Counted from the stretch's first letter, positions 23,712 to 39,460 are shown. The stretch is 64,000 bases of DNA from Cephalopachus bancanus (GCA_027257055.1 JAPVLO010000153.1:2294001-2358000), one strand, 5' to 3'. The notes: generated by a model not told the origin, from the letters alone. Numbers and translations: made by a program.

Positions 23712-23756
23712 AAATCTGATGTACCTGGAGTAGTAAGAACAGGCTCCATGAAGGAG
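23712..23756 (+). CDS. PRKAA1: PRKAA1 alternative cassette exon (15 residues)
   Basis: After TTTTTTGGTTTCAG come 15 codons in phase 0 reading KSDVPGVVRTGSMKE, followed by donor-like GTAGGA. Exons 3 and 4 meet on a codon boundary, so inclusion adds 15 residues and gives a 574-residue protein. That is the length of the longer human isoform, whose insert I recall as very similar (established knowledge, from memory). The insert would lie in the loop between helices alpha-D and alpha-E, between R121 and L122. Splice sites are usable but weaker than those of constitutive exons. Expression in this species cannot be judged from DNA. Confidence 0.85.
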
Positions 23757-26512
23757 GTAGGAATTAGATGTAAAGAATTTAGAGCTGGAAGGAACTTTAG
23801 AAGACATTTCGAACAATACCTTAAGTTAGAGATGCAAAAACTGAACACTGCCCCCTGCTCATACTTTTTCTCATACCCAAGTTGTACGGTATGCAAAAGC
23901 CCTTTTCTGGCAGAGCTGTATCTAGCAGTGAGAGGACTTTTGTTTCTTACCTCAATCTTAAGTTATTTACATCATTAATTCATTCCTTTTTTCTGCATAG
24001 CATATTTGTTTAATTTCATTAAAATCAAACTTATTAACCAAGTTAATTTTGATTTTACTATTTCTTAACATTTCTATCTTAGGTGTCTCCCTTCTCTACT
24101 TCCTTTTCTCCTCATCCCCCCAAAAAAAGTTCTGCCTGGAAAAATAGAATCAGGCCCAAATTGAATTTACATCTTTTTTTCCCTCTCTTTTCTCTTTTGT
24201 TTTTCATTTCTTGGTCATTTTGTTTTACCTCATGGATATTTCTTTTACCTGTTAAATATTAAAATATCAGCTACCATATTTTTTATTTCAAAGATCTTTC
24301 TTGTTTTCTGAAATTTTATTTTCTTTAAATAGTCTGCTATTTTTTGCTCCACAGATAGAATAATCCAGTTTGTCTGAGGATGACAGTTTTTAAAAAAGTT
24401 TTCTTCTTCTCCTTATTGTTTCTGTACCTTCTGTGCTCTTTGCTTCCCGGTTTTTTTTTCTGTTAATTTTATTCATCTTTATCTATCATGCATGGCCGTT
24501 CCTCAGATATCTGGTGATTCTTGGTTGTCCACTTAGTACATAAGAGTAAGGTACTAAATGCCAAGCTCATGTGGGTGGAACTTACTGATTGGTGGGATTT
24601 CCCAAAGGTTGAATAGGTAAGAACTTCCTGTTTTATGAGATATACCAAATGTCAAAATAACAAATGTTTTCTTAGGTCATATATTTGTTCCGGGAGAAAC
24701 TTTCCCCATTAGCTTATCTGTCAGTGCTTTAGGTGCTGAGTAGGAAAAAGGGCTACAAGTCTCATTAGTTGGTATATTGACTTTCACTTATTCCACATGT
24801 TTTTCTCACTTTGCTTTGCCTGGGTGACTTTGAGAACAGAGCTGGTTCAGCCTTTGCTAGAGTAGAGTAAATCATAGGTCTCATTCCACAGTAGGGGTGA
24901 GTTTAAAAGGTTCTGACTTCAACCAGTTGTCCTGTTTTCAGCCCTCTTCTTACTTCTACCTTGAGCAGTTCCCTATGTTTTCAATTTTGAAATCTTTCCA
25001 GGGTTTGTTGTGCAGATGAGTTTATTTCTTATTGGTTTCCATGCCTGTATGCTTAGGTTTCAGCTTTCTTTTGTTCATTTAGTCTTTATCACTGTTATCC
25101 ATTGTCTGGATTAGTCATTCTTCTTGATTACTGTTATGTCGTCTCTTGCTTTTTTTGTCTTTGTATGTCTCTTTTATTGTTTATGTCATTTTTGTGATGT
25201 TTCAAGAATTGGAGACAAAGATTTAATCTGTCATATTTAATTGGAAATATACTTTGACTTTTCTAATCTTGCTTTATAGGCATCCCTTCTTCACCCCTTG
25301 TATTTGTTATGAGTGTAGTATGATTTTCATTTTTGTAACCTATCTGGTTATTTTACCTCTTATGTTTTGTTTAATCCAATTAAATTTTCTCCTACTCTTT
25401 CAAATTTTAACAGTTTTTTCCCCGCCATGGACCTTCCTACATTTCTTCTAGAAGTAAAAGTATTAGATTGCTAAAGGATTAGTATTTTTTCTAAAGGAAA
25501 GATACCTAGTAGTACCTTTAATTTTACTTTCAGAAGAAATGACTAGTTTGTGTTTTCTTCCAGATTTAAGTTGTGAAAGTCTGGTTTTAGAATGCTAATT
25601 CATAAACTATGTTAGAGAGTTACATATTAGAATCCTTTGACTATAAGATTAATAGCTTATTTATTAAATATGATTTCTGGGGAGCAGGCATGTTTAAGTA
25701 ATGGTTATCACTTTAAAAAATTATCATAAAATAAGAATATGGATACATAGGAAAGTTTTTAAGAAATATTTTTTAAAATGTAGTTGCAGCATAAGCTATA
25801 ATTTCTTTTCATTATGCACACTAAAGATACATTCTTTTATATTTTATTAAATGTAATAAGTTTTTTCTTGTTAAAATTAAAACACCTTTTATTTCAGGAC
25901 ACATAATAATGTGATTGCTTGCTAGTTCATGAACAGTGCTTAAATGTTACATCCCCATAGTGTAAAATAGTATCCCTCACCCCAGCATTACTCTCTGTAT
26001 TCATATTTTGCTTTATTTTTCTTCAAAGCACTGTCACTCCTTAATGTTATATTTATTTGTCTATTTTAGCAACCAGATGAGGGCCTTTGTTTTATTCACT
26101 GCTATATAAAGAATGTTTAAAACAGTGTATAGCACATTGAAAATATTCAGTAAACACTTGTTAAAGGAATGAAAGATGAAGCATTTCCAATTTATAGGAG
26201 AAAGCATGTCAAGTGTCAAGTAGATGTTGAAACGATTTGAAATAACTTATGAAATATAGAGAAAGGCAAACTATTACAATGTAGTCATATGCAAATGATA
26301 ATATTAGAAAGTTGAGTTACTGATTTGGGTTCCAGGATCCTCTAAGCCTTGTTTGTTTTGTGCTGCATGTATTTCCCCCCATGTCAAAAGTATCTCACGA
26401 GAGAAGTTCAGTTGGAAGGTTTCATGCATTTTGACAGTTTTATAGGTTCAAGAATTATAGGTAGGATTATTTTGAAAGACACACCTTTAAGATGCCTCTC
26501 TACTTTTCTTAG
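23757..26512. other. PRKAA1 intron 3, remainder
   Basis: Mostly AT-rich unassigned intron. A stretch at about 23765-23850 ('agagctggaaggaactttagaagacattt...') resembles an ancient dispersed repeat beside the cassette exon. Bases 26060-26172 resemble an L2 3' end ('gtgtatagcacattgaaaatattcagtaaac'). I recognise nothing firm from 24100 to 26050. Confidence 0.4.
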
Positions 26513-26707
<195 letters not shown>

Positions 26708-26867
26708 TGAACATAAGTAACATTCTTTGGATAACTGTGAAAGATCATATATAGTAATACACTGACCATTTAAAAGTATCCTCACTTTTCTGTTTGTGAA
26801 CATACAAAAAGGAGAAAAGCTAAGAAAGTTTCTTTTCTTAGATTTAAATGTCTTTAAAATTAAGTTT

Positions 26868-27165
26868 TATTTTTTATTTATTTATTTTTTTGAGTTGGAG
26901 TCTCACTCTGTCGCCCAGACTGGAGTGCAGTGGCCGCTCCCGGCCACTGCAGCCTCGACCTGCTGGGCTCCGGCGATCCTTCCGCCTCAGCCTTCCGAGT
27001 AGCTGGAATTACAGGCGCGTGCTACCACGCCTGGCTAATTTTTTGATTTATTGTAGAGATGAGGTCTCGCCTGCCCAGGCGGGTCTCGAACCCACGGGCT
27101 TAGGCAATCCACTCACCTCAGCCTCCCAAAGGCGCGGGATTACAGGCTGAGCCACCGAGCCTGGC
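26868..27165 (-). mobile_element. Alu (strepsirrhine type), full length
   Basis: Antisense Alu with a perfect 16-base target duplication TTAAAATTAAGTTTTA at 26854-26869 and 27166-27181. It sits about 200 bases downstream of exon 4. Confidence 0.95.
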
Positions 27166-27761
27166 TTAAAATTAAGTTTTAAACAATTTAAATTTTAAGA
27201 GAGATCATTTGAAAAGAGACTATTCTTTGTGAAGGAGAAGGTGGCAGTGTTATTTTCAGTATGTTCTTTTGGTCAAGTATAGAGAAGGAAAGTAAATGGG
27301 ATGGAATTGTTCAAAACTTTGAAAGCCAGAAGGTAAACTATATGAATTATATTATTTTAAATTATTTTTTAAAATTCTTAATTTTTTAATTTTAAAAATT
27401 CTTAAAAATATTTTGAGATTATAACTTCAGCTTGAGGAACATTATTTTGATTGTTAAAAATGAATTTATTTCTTCTTCATTTTCTATGTAAATTGACATT
27501 TATGTTATTAAATCAAGTAAGATAAAGTGAATCTGTGTAAGTTTTTCTTTTGGTTGGTTTTAATTCAAATCAGAGGACATTCATGTAAATATTTTCCCTG
27601 GCTTCTGGGAGAACAAAAATTTATATATATATATGTAAAATCTATAGAGATTTGCTGAACAGTCCCAACTAAACCTTAGCTGTCTTTTTTTTTTTTTTTT
27701 TTGGTAACTGGCTAAATTACATGAATTCCTTAGTCCTCAGTTGCTATGATGATGATGATAA

Positions 27762-28056
27762 TTTTGAGTTGAGGTCTTACTCTGTCACCCAGACTGGAGT
27801 ATAGTGGTACAGTCATGGTCCACCATAACCTCAGCCTCTTGAGGCCTAGGTGATCCTTCTGCTTCATCCTCCAAAGTAGCTGGGACTACAGGCGCATGCC
27901 ACCATGCCTGGCTAGTATTATTTTTATTTTTATTTTTGTAGAGATGAGGTCTTGCTGTGTTGCCTAGGCTGGTCTTGAACTCCTGGGCTCAAGCAATCCT
28001 TCTGCCTTGACCTCCCAAAGTGCTGGGATTAGAGGCATGAGCCACTGGGCTCGGCC
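27762..28056 (-). mobile_element. Old AluJ-like element
   Basis: An antisense Alu of the older type (GGGACTACAGGCGCATGCC, AAGTGCTGGGATTAGAGGC), adjoining a (GAT)n run on its left. Confidence 0.9.
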
Positions 28057-28393
28057 TGTGATTATTTTATTTATTTATTTATTTATTTATTTATTCATTT
28101 ATTTATTTGAATGAGTTGGACTCTCACTCTGTCACCCAGACTGGAGTGCAGTGGCCTCTCCAGGCCACTGCAGGCTTGACCTGCTGGGCTCCTGCGATCC
28201 TTCCTTCTCAGCCTTCCAAATAGCTGGAACTACAGGCATGCGCTACCACACCCAGCTAATTTTTGATTTATTGTAGAGATGAGGTCTCGCCAAGTTGCCC
28301 TGGCGGGACTCGAACCCCGGGGCTCAGGCAATCCACTCACCTCAGCCTCCCAAGGCACAGGATTACAGGCTGAGCCACCGAGTCCAGCTTCTG
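28057..28393 (-). mobile_element. Alu A with (ATTT)n tail
   Basis: A strepsirrhine-type Alu body at 28113-28390, whose tail has become an (ATTT)n microsatellite at 28066-28108. CTGTGATTATTTT-like words flank it (28055 region and 28391) as target duplications. It is the first of the pair sharing the 94-bp direct repeat. Confidence 0.9.
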
Positions 28394-28888
28394 TGATTAT
28401 TTTTATAAAGTGCATTTCTGAGAGTGCAAAGGTTTCTTTTTGGAGTAAAACTATAAGAAAATTTTGATATTCAAAATTACTGTGTTTTTTTTCTTTTTTT
28501 TTTTTGAGTTGGAGTCTCACTCTGTCGCCCAGAGTGGAGTGGAGTGCAGTGGCACGCTCCCGGCCACCGCAACCTCGACCTGCTGGGCTCCAGCTATCCT
28601 TCCGCCTCAGCCTTTCAAGTAGCTGGAACTACAGGCGTACGCTACCACGCCCGGCTAATTTTTTTATTTATTGTAGAGATGAGGTCTCGCCAAGTTGCCC
28701 AGGCGGGTCTCGAACCCGCGGGCTCAGGCAATCCAATCACCTCTGCCTCCCAAAGCGCTGGGATTACAGGCTGAGCCACCGAGCCCGGCTTCGATGATTA
28801 TTTTTATAAAGTGCTTTTCTGAGAGTGCAAAGGTTTCTTTTTGGAGTAAAACTATAAGAAAATTTTGATATTCAAAATTACTGTGTTT
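28394..28888. repeat. 94-bp direct repeat flanking an Alu
   Basis: Non-Alu intron sequence 28394-28487 recurs at 28795-28888 with one difference in 94 (GTGCATTTCT versus GTGCTTTTCT). Alu B lies exactly between the copies. See the findings for interpretation. Confidence 0.95.
28488..28791 (-). mobile_element. Alu B (strepsirrhine type)
   Basis: A full antisense Alu with a small internal GTGGA duplication near 28535. It differs from neighbouring Alu A at many sites (roughly one in ten by eye), far more than the 94-bp flanks differ. Confidence 0.93.
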
Positions 28889-29157
28889 GTTTTTTAAAGA
28901 ATCAGAACAGAGTTAATAGGAACTTTGAAGTTTAATCTTTCTATTCATCTATTGAATAATATAACTTCAACAATATACCACCTTTAAATGTTGAAATAGA
29001 TTTCACATTTTAGGGCATAATGGTAGAATATTTGGGAACAGTAAAGACTAGAATTTTGTTGAAGCGAATAACAAAATAGTGATTTATTATGTTAGTGTAA
29101 ACTCAAATTTATTGTTCAATGAGTTTTGTTTTTGTTTTTGTCCTTGGGAAATCTTGA

Positions 29158-29271
<114 letters not shown>

Positions 29272-29709
29272 TAGTATTTGATACCCTCCCATCCCTTGAT
29301 CCATTTGTAATTGTCTTTTTCTCCTGCACATGTAGTGTCATATTTAATTCTGAAAGGAAAGAAATATAAGGCTTATTTTTTTCTTGTCTGGATATGTTCT
29401 GTTTTAAGAATAAAACACTGTCAGTGAATATGGGTTAAAGACTGCAAGTAAACATTATATTAAAGTTGTTAGAAGAGAGTCCTTTAATTTTTTTCCCTGC
29501 TGGAAGAAATTGAAGGTTTAAAACTAGTGAGTTTTAAAGGTAGGTAAGACACTGAAAATTTGAATAATACAGAAATACCTAGTAGTTGGAAATGGTTTAT
29601 TCCTTACTTGGAGGAAGAATTAAATGGGTAATGTGTAGATTTAATATTTGACATAGATGGCATTTTGTAGTAGCTATTAGGTTTTATGATAAAATGATGA
29701 CAATCTTTA

Positions 29710-30010
29710 TTTTTTATTTTATTTTATTTTTTGAGTTGGAGTCTCACTCTGTAACCCAGACTGGAGTGCAGTGGCTGCTCTTGGCCACCGCAGCCTCCAC
29801 CTGCTGGGCTCCGGCGATCCTTCCGCCTCAGCCTTCCGAGTAGCTAGAACTACAGGCGCGCGCTACCATGCCCAGCTAATTTTTGATTTATTGTAGAGAT
29901 GAGGTCTCACCAAGTTGCCCAGGCGGGTCTCGAACCCGTGGGCTCAGGCAATCCACTCACCTCAGCCTCCCAAAGTGCTGGGATTATAGGCTGAGCCACT
30001 GAGACCGGCT
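29710..30010 (-). mobile_element. Alu (strepsirrhine type), full length
   Basis: Antisense Alu with target duplication TGACAATCTTTA at about 29698-29709 and 30011-30022. The tail is (TTTTA)n. Confidence 0.94.
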
Positions 30011-30022
30011 TGACAATCTTTA

Positions 30023-31535
<1,513 letters not shown>

Positions 31536-31892
31536 TAATAAAGCAGTTTGGGAGTTCTCAGATCTAATGGTCTGTTAAGTGAAAGAAAAGATTGCAGTAC
31601 AGAATATACCGTGTTAGCCTGTTTTTATATGAAAAAAATGCAGTGTACAGACTCATTTATTTACTTTAGTTTGGTATTAAAAATACACAACTGGTTACTT
31701 TAGGGAAGTAAGATTGGTGAGAAGGAACATGTTCACTTTTTACTTATGCATCTTTGTTTTCAAATGTTACAGTGAACATTACATTACTTTTTAAATTTAA
31801 AAAAAAGAGCTAATGAAAAATAAAAAGGACCCTAGTGGAGTGTTAATTAAATTTTGTAGTAGTGCTCTAGAAATTACTACAAAATAGTTTTC

Positions 31893-32187
31893 TTTTCTTT
31901 TTTTATTTTGAGTTGGAGTCTCACTCTGTCGCCCAGACTGGAGTGCAGTGGCCGCTCCCAGCCACCGCAGCCTCGACCTGCTGGGCTCTGGTGATCCTTC
32001 TGCCTCAGCCTTCCAAGTAGCTGGAACTACAGGCACGCGCTGCCACGCCCGGCTAATTTTTTGATTTACTGTAGAGATGAGGTCTTGCCAAGTTGCCCAA
32101 GCGGGTCTCGAACCCGCGGGCTCAGACAATCCACTCACCTCAGCCTCCCAAAGGTGTGGGATTACAGTCTGAGCCACCGAGCCCGGC
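31893..32187 (-). mobile_element. Alu (strepsirrhine type), full length
   Basis: Antisense Alu with perfect 15-base target duplication TACAAAATAGTTTTC at 31878-31892 and 32188-32202. Confidence 0.95.
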
Positions 32188-32922
32188 TACAAAATAGTTT
32201 TCAACAGTATGCTTCATTTTTGACTTTAATGTATTCTTATTAGGATTAATACTTTTTAATAGTAAATTTGTGTGTTGCTGTTCAAGTTATGATCTCATAG
32301 TTATCATATTTTTTTCTTAATCCCAAAGATTGAGAACACTTTAGTCAGTGACATGTTTTTTCTTAGTGGTAAACATTGAATTAGATACAAAATTGCTGTT
32401 TTCTAGGTAGAAGTTGGTATTATCTGTTTCATGTAGTTCAACCTAAGAACCTAATAGTTTAAATAAGGCAGAAGTGATGATGATAAATCTTTTCATGTTT
32501 GGGCAAGCCATTTCTGATGAAGACCTAAAAGTTTTACTATAAACTTTGTTTCTTCTACCATTGCTTCCCTTCCTTCTTCCTCTCCCCACCGTCTGCCCTC
32601 CCCATGGAAATTACTCTGTTGTCTTCTAACAGCTAGATCACACATTTCTCTGGGAGAGCAAGAAGCAAGAAGGAAATCGGATATGGATCCAGGAATAGTA
32701 AATAAGAAAGCATTAGGGTAATGAAGCAGAAGAAAGGATTATATATGGAACTTGAAGCTTGATTACTTTCCATTTACCACATGTGCTAAAAAAAAAGGCT
32801 AAAAAAAAGAGAAAGGCCATGAATGGGAGGGCATGATTTTACCAGCAGAAGCAAAGGACAAATCATTTTCTAAAATTTATATTTTAAAATATCTAAATGT
32901 GAAATGTTTTTGCTTATGTTTT

Positions 32923-33214
32923 ACTTTTTTTTTTTTTTTTAGTCTCACTCTATCATTCAGGCTGGAGTGCAGTGGCATGCTTATGGCCACTGCAGCCTCA
33001 ATCTGCTGGGCTCAGGTGATCCTTTCACCTCAGCCTTCCAAGTAGCTGGAACTACAGGCATGAGCCACCATGCCCGGCTAATTTTTTGATTTTCTGTAGA
33101 AACAGGGTCTCGCCAAGTTGCCCAGGCTCGTCTTGAACTCTTAGGCTTAAGTAATCCTCTCACCTCTACCTCCCAAAGTGCTGGGATTACAGGCCTGAAC
33201 CACTGCACCTGGCC
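32923..33214 (-). mobile_element. Old AluJ-like element
   Basis: Antisense Alu lacking the young strepsirrhine bases (GGCATGAGCCACCATGCCCGGC, AAGTGCTGGGATTACAGGCC). It begins directly at a T-run followed by AGTCTCACTC. Confidence 0.9.
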
Positions 33215-33654
33215 TTATTTTTTTTTTCAGTTAAAAAATGATTGTTTTTGTTAAGCACTGGCCAGGCCATGTGTTCATTGAGCTATGGTCAGGCCATGTT
33301 TTCCTAAGCTTTGGCTGCCTCCCATACCTTGGAGAGGCAAATCTCTTCTGTCTTTTCTCTCTCTCTAATTTACTTTCTAAATAAACTATATTTTCCAATC
33401 TAAAAAATAATAATAATATATGACAATCGGAAAAGACAGAAAAACACTAAAAAATAGTGAATAAATTTATGTTTAATCCTATCACCTTGAATATATAACC
33501 ATTGTTCTTTTGAGTTTTTTCCTCTCTCAAGTTTTTTTTAAGTTTTAGTATAGTTTTACATAGTTCAGGTAAAACATGTCTTTTTATATATGAAGTTAGG
33601 GAATTGGAATAGAAAATCATTCAGAACATGACTTTTCCATACACATAGAAAAGC

Positions 33655-33832
33655 TTCTGCCATTTACTGCCTTTGTAACCTTAAGCAAGTTCCTTGATTG
33701 TTTTGGACTTGGGTTCCTTCACCTAAAGCAAGTGGGTATTATTATCTTCATAGAATTGTTTTGAGGATGAGGGGAGATAATATAATGTGTTTAGCATAAA
33801 ACCTAGCACAAAGGAAGTGCTCAATGAATGGT
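33655..33832 (+). mobile_element. MIR SINE
   Basis: The MIR core is visible: 'ccatttactgcctttgtaacc', 'aagcaagttccttgattg', 'tagaattgttttgaggatgagg', ending 'cctagcacaaaggaagtgctcaatgaatgg'. Confidence 0.85.
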
Positions 33833-34124
33833 AGTTGTCTACTATTTTTGTTGTTGTTATATTATTTTCACTTAACATTATATCAAAAGAATATTATAAT
33901 GAAGCTACATAACGTATTCTCTGTTAGAGCTGGAAATAAGTTGTTCTATTTCATTGTCATTTGTTCAAAAACTTTTTTTCCATTGCTGTATCAATGCATT
34001 CTCCCTCATAAAATCAGGAGGAGACCGGAACATTTCTTTGATACATACAATGATGTGTGAGCTAGAAGAGGAAAATTTCAGTGTAAAAAATGATAATCAC
34101 AATAAAATATGGGTATAAATATAA

Positions 34125-34727
<603 letters not shown>

Positions 34728-34812
34728 TAGCACATTTGGCAAACCTATAATCTATAAAATGTTTTATGGAATAATTGCTTTTGACTTTGTTTTTGTCCAT
34801 GTCATATGCTAG

Positions 34813-35327
<515 letters not shown>

Positions 35328-36049
35328 TTTTGAAACTTCCTGACTTGTTCCTAGTAATTCAATAGCAAAGGAATATAAAATATGCCTTTGTGATATTAAC
35401 ATTTGTGACTCTTATTCTTGTAATCTTATAGTACATTGTCTTTTTAAGATTATCATCTTGTGAAATCCTCAAAGCCAGATGCAGTCTTACCCTAAGTTGA
35501 TAGTTTTCTGCCATATTTGTTTTTTTTGGTGTGGTTCATTTTGATAAAATGAAATGTTTTATTTAGAAATAAATGTTGACTTTTTGGTAAGCTTTTACTT
35601 ATTATTAAATAATTTTAAAATTAAGTATAAGGCTATGGCAATTTTTCATTGGCCAATTCAATTGCATTAAGATATGATGTCATCTTTGTTTATGGAAGAT
35701 TGCATAGAATTATTAGATAAGGTTTACCTGTATATTTTTTTCTTCCTTAATATCAGGTTTGAGTCAAACTGTTAGCTGTCCTAACCTGTTTGTCAGATTA
35801 TCTTTATATCTATACAATATGTATTTGCTAACACATACTAATGCAGTCTGATATATGGAATTGGTTTATTATTCTCATTGTATTTGGATCAAGTGTGCAA
35901 TCTTAGATTTATTAGCATTACGGGCTTACCAACTGAATGACCATTAACTTTTAATGTTGTTTTTGCAACCTTAGTTTTTCTTTGAGTTTTGTTCATTGGA
36001 ATCGTTGATTTAATGATTAAGATCTTAAATGAAATATAAAGTGAAAGCA

Positions 36050-36232
36050 GAGTGAAAAGCACTGAGCTGAAAGTTAGGAGAATTGATTTCTATACTTACA
36101 ATTCTGTTCATTTGTTATTTTGGGCAATTCATGTAACTTCTCTGGGTTTGATTTCTTATCAATAAAATGAAGGGTTGGATAAGATGATTTCCAAACTACA
36201 TTCCAAATTTCAAGTTATTGATTCCATGATTT
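36050..36232 (+). mobile_element. MIR SINE
   Basis: A diverged MIR with the core 'gggcaattcatgtaacttctctgggtttg...cttatcaataaaatgaaggg'. Confidence 0.75.
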
Positions 36233-36540
36233 TAATTAGAGGGATTAATTTTTATTGCTAGAGAATGGTACTTATTGAGGCCAGGTTATTAGTTTTTTGG
36301 GCTCTTAATCTTGGATTGCAGCTGATAAGTAGCTACATACTGTGCCCAACCTTGATTAGCCTTCCCAAGAATACATACTATATGTAAAAAAGGTCAGTGG
36401 TTTAGCACAGGCTCATTGCCTCTATTTTAGAAGGTATTTAAGATAAACATGCTGGTGATAACTGGTCAGTAGTCTGATTTTAAAAAGCAAATTCAATATT
36501 GTTACAAAAATTTTGGGGGGAAGTTATAGATTATAATTGA

Positions 36541-36801
<261 letters not shown>

Positions 36802-37679
36802 ACCTAAACTTTGCTTATTTCTTTTATAGCAATAAGCATGTGTAATAAATCATAGCCAAATGCTTCTATTTGTAATCAAGTTATACATAATTATAACTGA
36901 GGATTGGCCTTTTGGAATGCAATTTGCACAGGGATTGGAACATGATTAAGAGTTAAAAGCCTAATGTGCAGAAATGAATTATGATCACTTTGTTGTTCAT
37001 TGTTCAGTAGGCATATAGCATACTATAATATACAGTACACAATGAATTATAGATCTCTCAGGCTCACTTAACTTTTGGCTATTTTATATTTAGTGTACAC
37101 AGGGCTTTGAAAATATTAATTTACCATAAAGGCCTTCATATATTGTTACATATTAATGTGTTATATATTTGCTCTGTAAATTTATTCAATAAATATTTGC
37201 CTAGAATTCCCAGAGACCTTTATAGACAATTTTGTTTTTTGGGCTCCTTAACTTCCTAAATAGCTAGTATCTTCCACTAGTAGCAGCAGTCTGGATACCT
37301 TCTTCCATATCCCACTCTTAAAATTTGATAGTGTATGGTAAGTCATATCAGATATTAGACCCAAATTAAATTTTTTCTTCGGCTTCCTAAGTCCAAAAAC
37401 ACACAATTTATATATTCAGATACTCTAGCACTAAGTTTAATCTTATAATTTGTCCCAGTATATTCTGTATATAAAATATTCTTTTTGTTGGAAGAGCTGA
37501 GTTGCATATACTGTAAACACATCATGTTGTTTTTTGCCAATTTCACAAATTCCTCTGACTCATCAGTCAGCATTGAGTTTATACAAACATTTCTAGCTAT
37601 TTGATTATGTATCTTTTAAATTGATTTACTGCATAGAAAAAATATCTTTTACAAACTTTGTGCTCAGATCTGACCTTTC

Positions 37680-38200
37680 CCCTCCTAAATTTTATTATGA
37701 ACATTTTTGAAAACAGAAAAATTGAAGGACTGTAGCGTGATCATGTGTATCTATCATATAGACTGAACAGTTAATGTTTTACCATATTTCCTTTCTTGAT
37801 ATTTGTATAAAGATTCAGATAGTTATGCATATATATGTGTGTGTTTATATGTATGTGTACATATATATAGATTTTAAGCATTTAGATGTTACATACACAT
37901 TTATCACCCTAAAATTCTTCAGGTGTCTCCTAAAAATGACATTCTCGTAAGAAACCATAGTATCATTATAAAATTAATAGTTCCCTAATATCATCTAATA
38001 CTCAAGCCATATTGTCCTCCAAATTTCTCTTATAGTTGGTTATTTCAAACCAGGATCCAATTAAAGTTTAAATGTTTGTTATATTCCTATAGTTAGATAT
38101 ATAACATTATTATTATTTTGACAAAATGTGAAACCAATCACTTCTTCCAAATGGCCACATTTGAGTTTTAAGTACTTAAAAAAAAATTAACTTAATGGGA
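37680..38200. repeat. Ancient repeat (L1M 3'-UTR-like) in the 3' UTR
   Basis: Order of motifs: 'ttttattatgaacatttttgaaaac', 'tcatgtgtatctatcatatagac', 'attcttcaggtgtctcctaaaa' and 'accaggatccaattaaagt'. The same order occurs at 51370-51790. It looks like one old dispersed family used in two places. The family name is uncertain. Confidence 0.5.
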
Positions 38201-39437
38201 ACTGTCTAAAGATATTTGATCATGCTAAGATTTCTGATTTACATTGATAGTTTTGTTTTTCTCATTATAAGTAATAGCATCACATCATAGATGTAATTGA
38301 AGATTTAAAGTTACCTCAGATAAAACTGGTATCTGATAATAAAAACATTTATTACTCATCTTTGCCTTATGTTAACTTTAAGAAATTTTTTTTGTGTTAA
38401 TTATTTTTTCATTGCAACAGAACTATCATTTTTCTGTTTTAAAATCATGTTTTAGGATTGTGTTTGGCAAATACAGTGAGCACCTGTGTCACCAGATGAT
38501 ACTGTCCTCAAATGTCATGATGCATACATAAGTGGATGATTACTCTAATTGTAGGTTTGACTCCAGCACCTCTAGAATCAGCACTGAATTCAAAAGAAAA
38601 ATCTTGCTTCTTTTTTTTTTTGGTTCAGGGTTTGTTCTATTCAGCTTTGAATTTGAAAGATCTACAAAGTAATGGAAATTCAATTTAAATGACTTCAAAA
38701 CTGTATGTATGACTTGTATGTAGCCCTCTGTTTAAGGGATATTAATTTCACTTAGGTTCCCTAAATTCAGCGTTATGTTCCAGATGTCAAGAACAAAAGA
38801 CTGTATTTTTAAAGTCACAAATTTGTATATAGAATTTAGTAATGTCTCTAAAACTGTTGTTGGGGGTGGGGAAGGAGGAACCAGTTAAATAGGACCTCTA
38901 AAAATTGTTAATTTTGTAAACTGCTTCTTTTATAAGTTATTGTGATTCCTTTTAGTTACTGAGTTTTATTTTGGAGATATTTAAATATTGCACTTGTACA
39001 AATAGTATGATAAATGCACAGACTATTGCAGTAAATTCTTTTTTAAGCTATGATATTTGAAATGACAACTTTTGGTTAAGTGTGTCAAGATTGCAACAGA
39101 ATTTTCACAAATTTATTGTAGTTTGCAAATTCTTACTAATATTGAAGAGGTAAAGGGAGTCAATGCAAATGATTTTTACTTTTTTTATTCTTTTCAGCAA
39201 TTTATATTTTTTGTGATTTTATGCAACCATATTTTTACTTTGTCTTGACAACTGAAAGATGTATAAGGTTTTTGCCAGAAATGTACTGTATACATAGTTT
39301 TAAATATAACAGATTTTACTGATATGTAAAAATTTTGCCATTAAAATAATTGATTTCTCACTGAGAGGAACTTTTCTACCAGGTTGGGGCATATGGGAGC
39401 TTAATGTATCATATCTAATTTAAAATAATTTCACTGA

Positions 39438-39443
39438 AATAAA
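39438..39443 (+). terminator. PRKAA1: Probable main poly(A) signal of PRKAA1
   Basis: Canonical AATAAA followed by CTCCATTGCTTTTACTTTTTT, a T-rich downstream context. Cleavage is expected some 10-30 bases later. Confidence 0.7.
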
Positions 39444-39460
39444 CTCCATTGCTTTTACTT

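Larger units (their letters stand above)
36802..39460 (+). other. PRKAA1: PRKAA1 3' UTR
   Basis: An AT-rich region without introns or young repeats follows the stop. Candidate poly(A) signals are AATAAA at 37188-37193 (a possible short form) and 39438-39443, the latter followed by T-rich sequence. The second leaves a gap of about 3.6 kb to the TTC33 CpG island, similar to the human spacing as I remember it. Further AATAAA words at 40099 and 40413 could mark a longer form. Several ATTTA words are present. Bases about 37680-38110 look derived from an old L1-type repeat. Confidence 0.75.

Noticed and set aside
28066..28108. Regular repeats that could suggest a CRISPR or satellite array
   Set aside because: These are simple (ATTT)n and Alu-tail repeats; no spacer-repeat pattern exists, and this is a mammalian genome.
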